A DNA stretch of 64,000 nucleotides from Lentibacillus siamensis (lineage in GTDB: Bacteria; Bacillota; Bacilli; Bacillales; Amphibacillaceae): NCBI RefSeq assembly GCF_039522605.1, contig NZ_BAAADS010000001.1, positions 372,001 through 436,000 of the forward strand, read 5' to 3'. The notes beneath the pieces are model-generated. The model was not told the DNA's origin, made no database searches, and was given only the letters and a program-made list of their open reading frames with translations. Every line of letters starts with the position of its first letter. Within the stretch, counting starts at the first letter, position 1. The translations under genes and the position numbers were made by a program. Below are positions 1 through 7,638 of the stretch, piece by piece.

Positions 1-1081
1 TCTTATTGCAGGATTTTTAATGTTCTATGTAGGGGCACAAATGGCAGGTGCCGGTAAAATGCTTTTCACCACCTTTGATATGTCACCTGTAACAGGTGTA
101 GTCCTTTCAACCGTCGTCATCATTGCAATTGCCTTTGCAGGAGGGTTTATTTCAGTCGTCTGGACAGACATGATTCAAAGTATCATGATGCTGGTTACAC
201 TGGTAGTATTACCGATTGTTGCACTGATCTACATTAACACGAATGATTTGTCGATTAGTCAATCCCTCGCAGATGCAGGCAGTTCGTTTAATTCCTGGTT
301 TGGCGGATTAACCGGTTTCGCAATTGGTGTTTTATTCTTTAACAATTTTTCATGGTTTTTCGGGTTTTTGGGTGGACAACCACAGTTGAGTACCCGATTC
401 ATGGCACTTAAAAATGACAAAGAAGCTAAGCAAGGCAGTATTGTAGCGATAATTTGGACAATCCTGGCATACAGCGGTGCATTTATGATCGGTATTTGCG
501 CGATTACCATGTACAGCCAGGGTTCGTTTGCAGATGTTGAAATCATTCTTCCCACAATGATTCTGGAACTGATGCCGCCATGGATAGCCGGTATTTTGCT
601 GGCAGGAGTTCTTGCCGCAATCATCACAACTGCTGATTCACAGCTCATGGTTGTGACAAGTTCGGTAAGTGAAGATATCATTAACAAATCAATGGGGATT
701 AATTTAACGGAAAAACAATTGATTTGGGTTTCCCGGATTTCCGTTATCTTTTTCGGACTGATTGGGATGACGATAGCACTTGTATCGGAATCCTTGCTCT
801 ACCTGGTAGTAAGCTGGGCATGGGCAGGGGTCGGATGTACACTTTCACCAGCAATTCTGATGGCTTTTTTCTGGAAACGATATTCCGGCGCCGGTGTAAT
901 TGCAACTATCCTGGCTGGACTGATTTCCACTGTCATTTGGATCAGCACGCCACTTGAAAGTATCATCACTTCCAAGTTCACGACATTTTTCATCGCTGCG
1001 TTTTTCGGAATTATTTTCAGTCTGCTGATGCCTGACAAAAAACAAACCATTTCCAACGATAAAACAGAGGAAGCGTTATAA
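1..1081 (+). CDS. Sodium:solute symporter, PutP type (5' truncated by window edge)
   Basis: The frame is already open at the left edge (codons run from base 2), so only about the last 359 residues are present; the family is usually near 500 residues. The product is a multi-pass membrane carrier of the SSS family. Family-like signatures are the glycine-rich AGGFISVVWTDMIQS segment near the start and the helix pair containing ADSQLMVVTSS, which resembles the sodium-binding region of PutP. The hydrophobic segments alternate with short loops and the C-terminus is short and polar. Proline or another organic solute coupled to Na+ is the likely substrate, but the visible part does not fix it. It ends 20 bases before a strong terminator, so it is the last gene of its unit. 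Confidence 0.88.
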   Translation, partial: LIAGFLMFYVGAQMAGAGKMLFTTFDMSPVTGVVLSTVVIIAIAFAGGFISVVWTDMIQSIMMLVTLVVLPIVALIYINTNDLSISQSLADAGSSFNSWFGGLTGFAIGVLFFNNFSWFFGFLGGQPQLSTRFMALKNDKEAKQGSIVAIIWTILAYSGAFMIGICAITMYSQGSFADVEIILPTMILELMPPWIAGILLAGVLAAIITTADSQLMVVTSSVSEDIINKSMGINLTEKQLIWVSRISVIFFGLIGMTIALVSESLLYLVVSWAWAGVGCTLSPAILMAFFWKRYSGAGVIATILAGLISTVIWISTPLESIITSKFTTFFIAAFFGIIFSLLMPDKKQTISNDKTEEAL

Positions 1082-1100
1082 TCATATAAATTAAAAACAT

Positions 1101-1137
1101 TGGGGCTGACTGCTTTTACAGTCAGCCCCATTTTTCG
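1101..1137. terminator. Bidirectional rho-independent terminator
   Basis: An 11-bp perfect stem (GGGGCTGACTG with CAGTCAGCCCC) is followed by five T on the plus strand and faces a T-rich run on the minus strand. It sits between two convergent genes and can serve both. Confidence 0.9.
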
Positions 1138-1138
1138 T

Positions 1139-2014
1139 TTACGCCTCAAACAATTTAATTAGTGCCTGTGTACCACTGTCTTCCTCGCCTTTTTCGGCAA
1201 GTTGCTTATACAGTTCAAGTGACAGCGCTAAGCCCGGTGTAGAAAAGCCCATTTCCTGAGCCGATTCAAGTGCGATTGTCATATCTTTAATGAAGTGCTT
1301 CACATAGAAACCCGGCGCATAATCTCCTTCCAGCATTCGCGGTGCAAGCTTCGATAATGAAAAACTGCCTGCTGCTCCAGTTGATATACTGTCAAGAACC
1401 CGAGATGGATTCAGCCCTGCCTTCTTAGCATAAACAATCGCTTCACAAACCCCAATCATGTTAGTGGCAATTGCAATCTGATTTGCCAGCTTCGTGTGCT
1501 GCCCGGCACCTGCCTCACCTTGCAGCATGATATTTTCACCAAGAACATCAAAAACAGGGTAAATATCATCAAATATTTTCTGATCACCACCTGCCATAAT
1601 AGCCAGTTCCCCATTTCTCGCGCCGATGTCCCCGCCGGAAACAGGTGCATCGATTGCATAAATGCCCCGTTCCTTTGCTTTCCGGTAAATTTCTTGAGCC
1701 AGTGCAGGTTTTGATGTGGTCATATCAATTATATACGCACCCGATTTGGCATTTTCAATCAGGCCATCACTGCCAAAATAAACACGTTCCACGTCTGTCG
1801 GATAGCCTACCATGGTAATAATGATATCCGATACAGCTGCTAAATCAGCCACTGACTCTTTCCAACCGGCACCAGCGTCCAGCAGTTCCTCGGCCTTCCG
1901 CTTTGTCCGGGTATACACATTGATCGAATATCCTGCCTGCTGCAGATTCCGCGCCATACTTTTCCCCATCACTCCGGAGCCGATCATACCAATTGTTGAA
2001 TTTGCTGTTACCAA
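1139..2014 (-). CDS. ykwC: 3-hydroxyisobutyrate dehydrogenase family oxidoreductase (YkwC-like)
   Basis: A soluble NAD(P)-dependent beta-hydroxyacid dehydrogenase. The N-terminal Rossmann motif IGMIGSGVMGKSMARNL is typical, followed by the substrate motif DAPVSGGDIGARNG and the catalytic-lysine region KLANQIAIA. At 291 residues it matches the family (about 290). I place the start at a TTG (base 2014) because AAGGGTGGGAG lies just upstream; a frame reaching 2083 exists but has no ribosome site. Likely substrates are 3-hydroxyisobutyrate, tartronate semialdehyde or a related acid; the sequence does not decide. It is a single gene, convergent with the symporter. Confidence 0.88.
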   Translation of the reverse strand: MVTANSTIGMIGSGVMGKSMARNLQQAGYSINVYTRTKRKAEELLDAGAGWKESVADLAAVSDIIITMVGYPTDVERVYFGSDGLIENAKSGAYIIDMTTSKPALAQEIYRKAKERGIYAIDAPVSGGDIGARNGELAIMAGGDQKIFDDIYPVFDVLGENIMLQGEAGAGQHTKLANQIAIATNMIGVCEAIVYAKKAGLNPSRVLDSISTGAAGSFSLSKLAPRMLEGDYAPGFYVKHFIKDMTIALESAQEMGFSTPGLALSLELYKQLAEKGEEDSGTQALIKLFEA

Positions 2015-2227
2015 GTTAACTCCCACCCTTTTCAATTTTTCAAACGATTTACTCCAGTATAGCTTACATTTTGCTCCGTACAAAAGCGTGTGCCTGGGTT
2101 CGTAATTCTTTGTCCAGCTGTTGTGCTTTGTATGCTGCCCTGGATTGGTGCTATTTGATCGGAAGTCTAAGGGGATTTTGGTTCCATTCAGAAAATAATT
2201 GCCTAATCCGGTGACTCTTTGTGCTTT

Positions 2228-2365
2228 TTACGGCGATAATTTGTTTTTATACAGCGGCTTTGGCGCTTTTTTCGGCGGGGTTTAGATTTTGTTCAGCGGG
2301 TTTGGGCTTTTATTCAGCGGGTAACAGCGTTTGTTCGGTGGGTTTCCTTAAAAGTTCGGCGGGTT
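2228..2365. repeat. Degenerate intergenic array with exact 21-bp period
   Basis: Seven copies of a core close to TTCGGCGGG or TTCAGCGGG have their CGGCG/CAGCG cores at 2231, 2252, 2273, 2294, 2315, 2336 and 2357, that is 21 bp apart every time, while the T-rich spacers vary. The 477-base gap 2015-2491 holds nothing else I can call a gene. Open frames across it (for example 2221-2439) are side products of the repeat. Confidence 0.75.
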
Positions 2366-2456
2366 CAAAATTTTCCATATGCCTTACAGCCCCATTTCAA
2401 AAAAACGCGAGAACAGAACTGAACGCGGCTGTTCTGTAATCAAATTAGCATCCATC

Positions 2457-2487
2457 AAAAAAGAGCCCCTTCTAAGAAAGAGCTCCA
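2457..2487 (-). terminator. Rho-independent terminator of the 64-residue gene
   Basis: On the minus strand the hairpin GAGCTCTTT...AAGGGGCTC (9 bp with G-T pairs) is followed by six T. It lies directly after the stop codon at 2492. Confidence 0.75.
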
Positions 2488-2491
2488 ACAT

Positions 2492-2686
2492 TTATGATTT
2501 TCGATTGTTCATGGACTCCCGATTTTTCCTTTTAACATGTTCGGCATCGGTATCACTGTATATTTCCGTACCGTGTCCACCGGTTGTTCGGGCAATAAAT
2601 TCTTTTGCCTCATTATATGACATTCCGGAGCGTCTGCTCTGATCCAGAATATCTTTTTTGCTTAGAGACTGATTTTCATTTTCCAT
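2492..2686 (-). CDS. Small conserved-looking hypothetical protein (64 aa)
   Basis: A 64-residue hydrophilic protein, rich in S, N, K and E, with no signal peptide or membrane segment. GGAGGT lies 6 bases before its ATG and a terminator follows directly, so it looks like a genuine monocistronic gene. The middle contains SGMSYNEAKEFIARTTGGHG, which looks structured, and the end is basic (VKRKNRESMNNRKS). I do not recognise the family. The size and composition would fit a sporulation-associated or DNA-associated small protein, but that is a guess. Confidence 0.7.
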   Translation of the reverse strand: MENENQSLSKKDILDQSRRSGMSYNEAKEFIARTTGGHGTEIYSDTDAEHVKRKNRESMNNRKS

Positions 2687-2743
2687 TATATAACCTCCAT
2701 CCTTTACCTTATTTTGTTCAATGGAGGATTATTTAAAAGAATT

Positions 2744-3484
2744 TCATTGATTATTTTTCAGCCGGTAAATCTCTTTTTCCAGATGATTGATTTTTTCATT
2801 AACAAAATTCATTTCATATCTCGCGACAATTGTATCATCAAGTTTTTTACCTATTTCAGTTACTTTATTCGAAATCTCTGCAATGGCATATGTGGTTTGA
2901 GTTGTTAATAGTTCTATCTTCTGATCCAACTCATCATACCGTTTTTCATGTTTTTCAAATTCCTTGAATACATCCATTGCAAACCTGTTGAAACGATTAT
3001 CCTGCGCTGCAAATCGTTCATCTATGGATTTAAACTGCTCGTTCATTTCTTCGGTCAGCTTCCCAAATCGGTCACCCTGTGCTACAAAACGGTTGTTCAT
3101 CTCTATTGTCAATTTTTCAAAGCGATTATCTTGCGCTGCAAAACGATCGTTCATCTCTACTGTCAGTTTCTCAATTCGATTATCCTGCGCCGCAAAACGA
3201 TCGTTCATCTCTACTGTCAGTTTCTCAATTCGATTATCCTGCGCCGCAAAACGATTGTTCATCTCTACTGTCAGTTTCTCAATTCGATTATCCTGCGCCG
3301 CAAAACGATTGTTCATCTCTACTGTCAGTTTCTCAATTCGATTATCTTGCGCTGCAAAACGATCGTTCATTTCTACCGTCAATTTGTCAAAACGTTCGTC
3401 CTGGTTTTTCATTGCGGTTCTGAATTCTGATTGAAATTCTTTTTGCTGCTGCAGAATCGTTTCCAAAAATACGTTGTTGTCCAA
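2744..3484 (-). CDS. Long coiled-coil protein with 18-residue tandem repeats
   Basis: A 246-residue hydrophilic protein that is almost entirely predicted coiled coil. Residues about 31-148 are built from 18-residue repeats of the form RFAAQDNRIEKLTVEMN; EMN recurs at 38, 56, 74, 92, 110, 128 and 146. The C-terminal 70 residues continue as less regular coiled coil. There are no membrane segments or cysteines. The start is TTG with GGAGGAGG upstream. It lies 27 bases after another coiled-coil gene and is probably co-transcribed with it. The function is unknown; the repeats could act as a rod or spacer. Copy number may vary between strains because the DNA repeats are nearly identical. Confidence 0.8.
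   Translation of the reverse strand: MDNNVFLETILQQQKEFQSEFRTAMKNQDERFDKLTVEMNDRFAAQDNRIEKLTVEMNNRFAAQDNRIEKLTVEMNNRFAAQDNRIEKLTVEMNDRFAAQDNRIEKLTVEMNDRFAAQDNRFEKLTIEMNNRFVAQGDRFGKLTEEMNEQFKSIDERFAAQDNRFNRFAMDVFKEFEKHEKRYDELDQKIELLTTQTTYAIAEISNKVTEIGKKLDDTIVARYEMNFVNEKINHLEKEIYRLKNNQ
3041..3394 (-). repeat. 54-bp in-frame tandem repeats inside the coiled-coil gene
   Basis: About six and a half 54-bp units, each coding 18 residues. The central units (roughly 3110-3360) are almost identical at DNA level, differing mainly at an Asp/Asn codon and at synonymous GCC/GCT changes, while the outer units are diverged. This pattern indicates recent unequal exchange or slippage in the centre. Confidence 0.85.
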
Positions 3485-3511
3485 AACAAAACCTCCTCCC
3501 CATCCAGCCTT

Positions 3512-4024
3512 TTAATGTTTATTTAACGCTTCTATTTTTACCTCTGTCTTAAAAACCCGTTTGTTTAGAGCTTCCGTCCTGTTATCAATAAGATCGATAA
3601 GGTCTTCAGTGTAATCCCCAACACGATTCATCAAATTTTTTTGCAGGTTATCAAGGGTATTTTCAATCCGAGTTTGACTGTCTGTGAGCTCACCTACATC
3701 CCCGTAAAGATCCCCAACATCATTTTTCAGTCCATTCATTTCATTTTGCAGGCCATTCACAACTTCATGCATCTCTGACGTTTCGGGTTGAAGACCAGTT
3801 CCATCCGAACGCATGACTGACATTCCTGCCTGAATACCATTATCGTCTGAACGCAGCTCGGTCATTTCACCCTGAAGGACATACATATTTTTGCGCATTC
3901 CGGTCATTTCACGTTGTACTCCGTTTATATCTGTACGTAAATTGATTATGTTTTTCTTTAAATCACCCACATCGGTCCGTAAATTAGAGATTTCCTCAAG
4001 TAATAATTTCAATGACTCATTCAC
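3512..4024 (-). CDS. Coiled-coil hypothetical protein (170 aa)
   Basis: A 170-residue hydrophilic protein made of imperfect 7-residue steps (LRTDVGDLKKNIINLRTDIN and many variants), so coiled coil throughout, with no membrane segment. The start is GTG, 5 bases after GGAGGTGA. A TATAAT -10 hexamer (plus-strand ATTATA, 4073-4078) lies upstream, although its -35 is poor. The gene precedes the repeat-rich coiled-coil gene in what is probably a two-gene unit. I cannot assign a function; the design resembles phage tail-associated or cytoskeletal linker proteins only in being a rod. Confidence 0.75.
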   Translation of the reverse strand: MNESLKLLLEEISNLRTDVGDLKKNIINLRTDINGVQREMTGMRKNMYVLQGEMTELRSDDNGIQAGMSVMRSDGTGLQPETSEMHEVVNGLQNEMNGLKNDVGDLYGDVGELTDSQTRIENTLDNLQKNLMNRVGDYTEDLIDLIDNRTEALNKRVFKTEVKIEALNKH

Positions 4025-4325
4025 ATTCTCACCTCCAGTGATAATTTGCGATTTCCGATATCTATTGACTTCATTATACCTTGAATCAAAATGAAAGGCT
4101 AATTGTTAAAAATCCATTTTGTCTTATTTTTCTGCTCCAAAAAAAGGCTTTTTGTTGTTGACAATTTATATTGTCGTCCGGTTCACCGTTAAAAGATCAT
4201 TTTACCCGCACATTTGTGAATTTTTCAGTTTTGTTTATTTTCTTTTTCCGTTTCACTCAAAAAGCAGTTTCTGGTCATCAACAGAATTTTTTTATACAAT
4301 TGGTTTAGTAAAGGGGGTTCACATA

Positions 4326-4718
4326 TTGATTGAAGTTTATACAGATGGTGCTTCAAGCGGTGACCCTGGACTCAGTGGAGCGGGTATTTATATAAAAGAT
4401 GCTGAGAGGACATATGAATATTCGCTTCCCCTTGGCATTATGTCCAATCATGAGGCTGAATTTTATGCAATCGTAAACGCGCTGGAAATATGTCTGAAAG
4501 AATTCCCGGATGAAATTTTGTCATTCCGATCCGACTCCAAGCTCGCGGTCGATACAATTGAAAAAGACTTCACAAAAAACGAGCGCTTTCTTCCCCTGTT
4601 GGAAAAAATACGCACAGCAGCAGACGTTTTTCCGTATTTTTTTATAAAATGGATCCCGGAAAAACAGAATGGCAACGCAGACAGACTGGCACGAAAGGCA
4701 ATTCAAACGCAAAAATAA
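4326..4718 (+). CDS. ypdQ: RNase HI-like ribonuclease (YpdQ family)
   Basis: A 130-residue RNase H fold protein that would cleave RNA in RNA-DNA hybrids. All four carboxylates can be placed: D7 in VYTDGAS, E45 in NHEAEFYAI, D70 in RSDSKLAV and D119 in GNADRLARK. It lacks the basic handle of E. coli RNase HI, as does B. subtilis YpdQ (132 aa), so activity may be weak or altered. I start it at TTG 4326 because AAAGGGGG lies 8 bases before; the frame is open back to 4119 but that part is low-complexity. The 301 bases upstream (4025-4325) hold no other gene. Confidence 0.88.
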   Translation: MIEVYTDGASSGDPGLSGAGIYIKDAERTYEYSLPLGIMSNHEAEFYAIVNALEICLKEFPDEILSFRSDSKLAVDTIEKDFTKNERFLPLLEKIRTAADVFPYFFIKWIPEKQNGNADRLARKAIQTQK

Positions 4719-4732
4719 GAAGGAGGAAAATC

Positions 4733-5710
4733 ATGAAAGCAATCATTGCAAATCAACCTGGCGGCGCGGAACAATTAGCCGTTACAGAGCGACCAAAACC
4801 AGAACCAAATCAAAATGAACTGCTTATCAAGATAAAAGCAGCAGCAGTCAACCGGACGGACATCATCAATAGGCAAAGCGAATCAGGTTATTTGAATATC
4901 CCGATTTTAGGTGTGGAAGTTGCCGGCATAGTTGAACAAGCTGGAACTGAAACCACCATTCAGCCGGGTACACGTGTGATGGGGCTTGTTAACGGGGGCG
5001 GATATGCAGAGTATGCTGTCATGCCGGCCAACCGTGCGATGAAAATTCCGGAAAACCTGTCGTTCGAACAGGCAGCGGCAATTCCCGAAGTATTTTTGAC
5101 AGCCTATCAGACATTGTTCTGGCATGGTAGACTGGCAGAAAGTGAAAAAGTATTGATTCATGCCGGGGGAAGTGGTGTTGGAACAGCAGCCATTCAATTG
5201 GCAAAACAAATAAGCAATGCACAGGTACTGACAACGGCTGGTTCACAGGAAAAGCTGGATTTTACCAAATCATTGGGAGCAGATGTATGCATTAATTATA
5301 AAGAACAGACATTTGACGACGACGTTCTACAGTCAACTGAAAATCACGGTGCAGACGTCATTCTGGATTTTATCGGCGCTTCATACTGGCGAAAAAACAT
5401 GAACAGTATTGCAGTAGACGGCCGTTGGATCCTGATTGGCATGTTGGGCGGTGCACAACTGGAAGAAGTCAGCCTGTGGGAATTGATGTCCAAACGGATT
5501 CAGCTGACCGGCACCCTTCTTACCCCAAGAGATGACCAGTATAAAGCGGATCTAACCGCAGAATTTGTCTCTAAAGCACTGCCACTCTTCAAGTACGAAA
5601 AAGTCCGTCCTATCGTGGATCAGATATTTTCGTTTAACGAAGTCCAGCAGGCACATGAGCACATGGAAGGCAACAAAAACATCGGCAAAATCATTTTAAA
5701 AGTGGATTGA
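4733..5710 (+). CDS. Zinc-independent NADPH:quinone oxidoreductase (MDR family)
   Basis: A 325-residue medium-chain reductase of the quinone oxidoreductase / PIG3 type. The N-terminal GroES-like domain carries VNRTDIINRQ and LGVEVAGIVEQAG; the nucleotide-binding domain has HAGGSGVGTAAIQLAKQ followed by TTAGSQEKLDF, which suits NADPH. No structural or catalytic zinc cysteines are present. AAGGAGG lies just before the ATG, 14 bases after the RNase HI-like stop, so the two are probably co-transcribed. A role in reducing quinones or reactive carbonyls is inferred from the family. Confidence 0.87.
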   Translation: MKAIIANQPGGAEQLAVTERPKPEPNQNELLIKIKAAAVNRTDIINRQSESGYLNIPILGVEVAGIVEQAGTETTIQPGTRVMGLVNGGGYAEYAVMPANRAMKIPENLSFEQAAAIPEVFLTAYQTLFWHGRLAESEKVLIHAGGSGVGTAAIQLAKQISNAQVLTTAGSQEKLDFTKSLGADVCINYKEQTFDDDVLQSTENHGADVILDFIGASYWRKNMNSIAVDGRWILIGMLGGAQLEEVSLWELMSKRIQLTGTLLTPRDDQYKADLTAEFVSKALPLFKYEKVRPIVDQIFSFNEVQQAHEHMEGNKNIGKIILKVD

Positions 5711-5713
5711 TCA

Positions 5714-5751
5714 GAAAAGCTGCACATGCCTTTCGCAATGTGCAGCTTTTA
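5714..5751. terminator. Bidirectional terminator
   Basis: A 13-bp stem (AAAAGCTGCACAT with ATGTGCAGCTTTT) with T runs on both strands, placed between the oxidoreductase stop and the stop of a small minus-strand gene. Confidence 0.88.
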
Positions 5752-5754
5752 ACA

Positions 5755-5907
5755 TTACCGCTTTCTTTTATTCCGCTTATTATCCAGATTCAAAAATTCC
5801 TTGTCCTCAGCAAACTCCTCATTGTGCTGCTTTGGACTTGTATCATATTTAATGACGTTTCGCTGTTTACCCTTATCTTTATTGCGATTTTTATTTTGCT
5901 CTGACAC
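5755..5907 (-). CDS. Very small, highly charged protein (50 aa)
   Basis: A 50-residue reading frame with a GTG start (5905-5907), GGAGG nine bases before it, and a TAA directly next to the bidirectional terminator. The product begins MSEQNKNRNKDKGKQRNVIK and ends NLDNKRNKRKR; it is strongly basic, asparagine-rich and has no hydrophobic stretch. Composition and length resemble small proteins packaged in Bacillus spores, and the EEFAEDKEF stretch is faintly like the YfhD type, but I cannot name the family. The opposite-strand frame 5707-5904 is its shadow. Confidence 0.65.
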   Translation of the reverse strand: MSEQNKNRNKDKGKQRNVIKYDTSPKQHNEEFAEDKEFLNLDNKRNKRKR

Positions 5908-5925
5908 TTGGGATAGCCTCCTTTT

Positions 5926-6004
5926 TTAGCAGTTAAGAAGGGATAAAATCCTTTCTTACTGCATAAGTGCAACGATGGCTCACCTAAAAGCTTGGTGATA
6001 CTAA
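5926..6004 (-). repeat. Two-hairpin dispersed element, copy 1 (diverged)
   Basis: Read on the minus strand this matches the element at 44768-44855. A TCACC...GGTGA hairpin comes first, then the shared block TTGCACTTATGCAGTAAGAA, then a second hairpin GCAGTAAGAAAGG...CCCTTCTTAACTGC. It ends just upstream of the ribosome site of the 50-residue gene, so it lies in that gene's leader. Confidence 0.75.
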
Positions 6005-6077
6005 TTTATTTTGCCACGTTTCGGCATAATTATTTGACCGGAATTTGCTCATGCTAATGAAAAAGGAGGTATTTTAT

Positions 6078-6179
6078 ATGAGCCAGGATAAAGGCAAGAA
6101 GAAAAAGAACAAAAGCAAAAAGGAACTGAATGCAATGCGCGAAGACAATAAAGCACATCAAAACCGTCCGCCAAGATAA
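6078..6179 (+). CDS. Tiny lysine-rich protein (33 aa)
   Basis: A 33-residue frame with AAGGAGG seven bases before the ATG. The product starts MSQDKGKKKKNKSKKELNAM and ends AHQNRPPR; it is very basic and without hydrophobic residues. It is shorter than usual annotation limits. The strong ribosome site supports translation; the function is unknown. Like the neighbouring 50-residue gene it has the composition of a nucleic acid- or spore-associated peptide. Confidence 0.55.
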   Translation: MSQDKGKKKKNKSKKELNAMREDNKAHQNRPPR

Positions 6180-6249
6180 CAATTCATGACTCGCTTTCTG
6201 TGTTCTGATACGATAAAATGGTAAGAAAAATAGCGGGGAGCGAGAACCA

Positions 6250-6753
6250 ATGGAACAAAAATTACGATTACGAACAATTGAGAAGACCGATCTGGAATTT
6301 TTGCACAAACTTAATAATGACCCCGATGTGATGAAGTTCTGGTTTGAGGAGCCATACATGTCCATGGAAAAACTGAAAGAAGCACATGAAAAAAGTCAGA
6401 ACAGCACCCAGCATCGGCAGTTCATCCTTGCGTTAGATAACGAAAAAATTGGCTATGTCGGACTGTTCGATATGGAGGAAAGACACCGTAATGCTGAGTT
6501 TGGCATCATGATTGACCCAGAATTTCAGGGAAACGGTTATGCAGGAAAAGCAACTAAGCTCGCACTGGAATACGGGTTCCAACAGCTGAATCTGCATAAA
6601 ATCTTTTTATTTGTTGCCAAAAAGAATGAAAAAGCCATCCACATTTATGAAAAAATTGGTTTTCAAATTGAAGGAGAGTTAAAAGAACACTTTTTTGTCG
6701 ATGGCACCTATCATGATGCAGTTATGATGCGTATTTTCCAACGGGATTTTTAA
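6250..6753 (+). CDS. speG: Spermidine N1-acetyltransferase (GNAT family)
   Basis: A 167-residue cytosolic acetyltransferase that transfers acetyl from acetyl-CoA to spermidine or spermine, limiting polyamine toxicity. It follows E. coli SpeG along its whole length: LRTIEKTDLEFLHKLNND, then FWFEEPYMSMEKL, the acetyl-CoA loop PEFQGNGYAGKATKLALEYG, and the C-terminal NEKAIHIYEKIGFQIEGEL with the tyrosine general-acid region. GGGGAG precedes the ATG. It is a single gene closed by a terminator. Confidence 0.92.
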   Translation: MEQKLRLRTIEKTDLEFLHKLNNDPDVMKFWFEEPYMSMEKLKEAHEKSQNSTQHRQFILALDNEKIGYVGLFDMEERHRNAEFGIMIDPEFQGNGYAGKATKLALEYGFQQLNLHKIFLFVAKKNEKAIHIYEKIGFQIEGELKEHFFVDGTYHDAVMMRIFQRDF

Positions 6754-6759
6754 TACTGG

Positions 6760-6797
6760 AAAAACCTGCACATCTATTGAGAAGTGCAGGTTTTTTA
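6760..6797. terminator. Bidirectional terminator after speG
   Basis: An 11-bp stem (AAAACCTGCAC with GTGCAGGTTTT) followed by T6, between speG and the convergent cysQ. Confidence 0.88.
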
Positions 6798-6831
6798 TAT
6801 GCCTCGTAACAAGGCCCATCATCAAGTTTAA

Positions 6832-7638
6832 TTACGCTTTTCGTTTAACCAAAAACCATCCATTTTTCAAATTTTCACGATTGTAGTGAAAGCGCTGCTT
6901 ATCTTCGTGCCGCAACACCTGTCCGCCTGCTGATTCGACAATCGCCTGTCCGGCGCCAGTATCCCACTCCATTGTTGGGGCGTAGCGCGGATAGAAATCG
7001 GCTTTTCCTTCAGCAACCAGACAAAATTTTAGTGAACTCCCGGCGGAAACAACATCGACTTCATGATTTGCACGCAATCCGTCAATGAATTCTTCGGTTT
7101 CAGTGGACATGTGGGAGCGGCTGGCCACCACATTGACGATACTGCCTTCTTTTACTTCAGGAAGACGAACACTTTTTTCAACCAAATCATCTTCACCGGT
7201 GATGTCCGCCGTCGATGCACCTTCCAATTTGAACGCGCCTAATCCTTCACGCCCAAAATAAAACGTATCCAGCACCGGCGCATAGATGACACCCATGACC
7301 GGATATTTTCCATCGATTAACGCAATATTCACCGTGAACTCACCGTTTTTCTTGATGAATTCTTTTGTACCGTCGAGTGGATCAACCAAAAAGAACTGCT
7401 TCCAATCTTTTCGTTCCTCATACGAAATATCGCGTCCCTCTTCACTCAGAACAGGGATACCGGAGTATGCGTCCTGCAACCCTTTCATGATCGCCTGATG
7501 TGAACGCTGGTCAGCCTGAGTCAGCGGAGAGTCGTCTTCCTTGACCTCAACCTCGATGTCTTTTTGATAAACATCCAAAATTTCCTGTCCTGCCTTCAAG
7601 GAAATGTCCAACAGCTTTTTCAAACTAACTTCAGCCAT
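6832..7638 (-). CDS. cysQ: 3'(2'),5'-bisphosphate nucleotidase CysQ
   Basis: A 268-residue enzyme of the inositol monophosphatase superfamily that removes the 3' phosphate of PAP (and PAPS), relieving product inhibition of sulfonucleotide enzymes. Metal-binding residues are visible: E66/E67 in LSEEGRD, and D86, D89, G90 and T91 in VDPLDGTKEF, with the late motif EWDTGAGQAIVESAGG. Its ATG overlaps the cysC stop (TAATG), so translation is coupled. It is the last gene of the sulfate operon. Confidence 0.94.
   Translation of the reverse strand: MAEVSLKKLLDISLKAGQEILDVYQKDIEVEVKEDDSPLTQADQRSHQAIMKGLQDAYSGIPVLSEEGRDISYEERKDWKQFFLVDPLDGTKEFIKKNGEFTVNIALIDGKYPVMGVIYAPVLDTFYFGREGLGAFKLEGASTADITGEDDLVEKSVRLPEVKEGSIVNVVASRSHMSTETEEFIDGLRANHEVDVVSAGSSLKFCLVAEGKADFYPRYAPTMEWDTGAGQAIVESAGGQVLRHEDKQRFHYNRENLKNGWFLVKRKA

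Noticed and set aside
2948..3434. Three overlapping plus-strand frames opposite the coiled-coil gene
   Set aside because: They mirror the 54-bp repeats; only the minus-strand frame has a ribosome site and a protein-like heptad pattern.
5707..5904. A 65-codon plus-strand hydrophobic frame
   Set aside because: It begins inside the terminator, has no ribosome site, and is opposite the better supported 50-residue gene.
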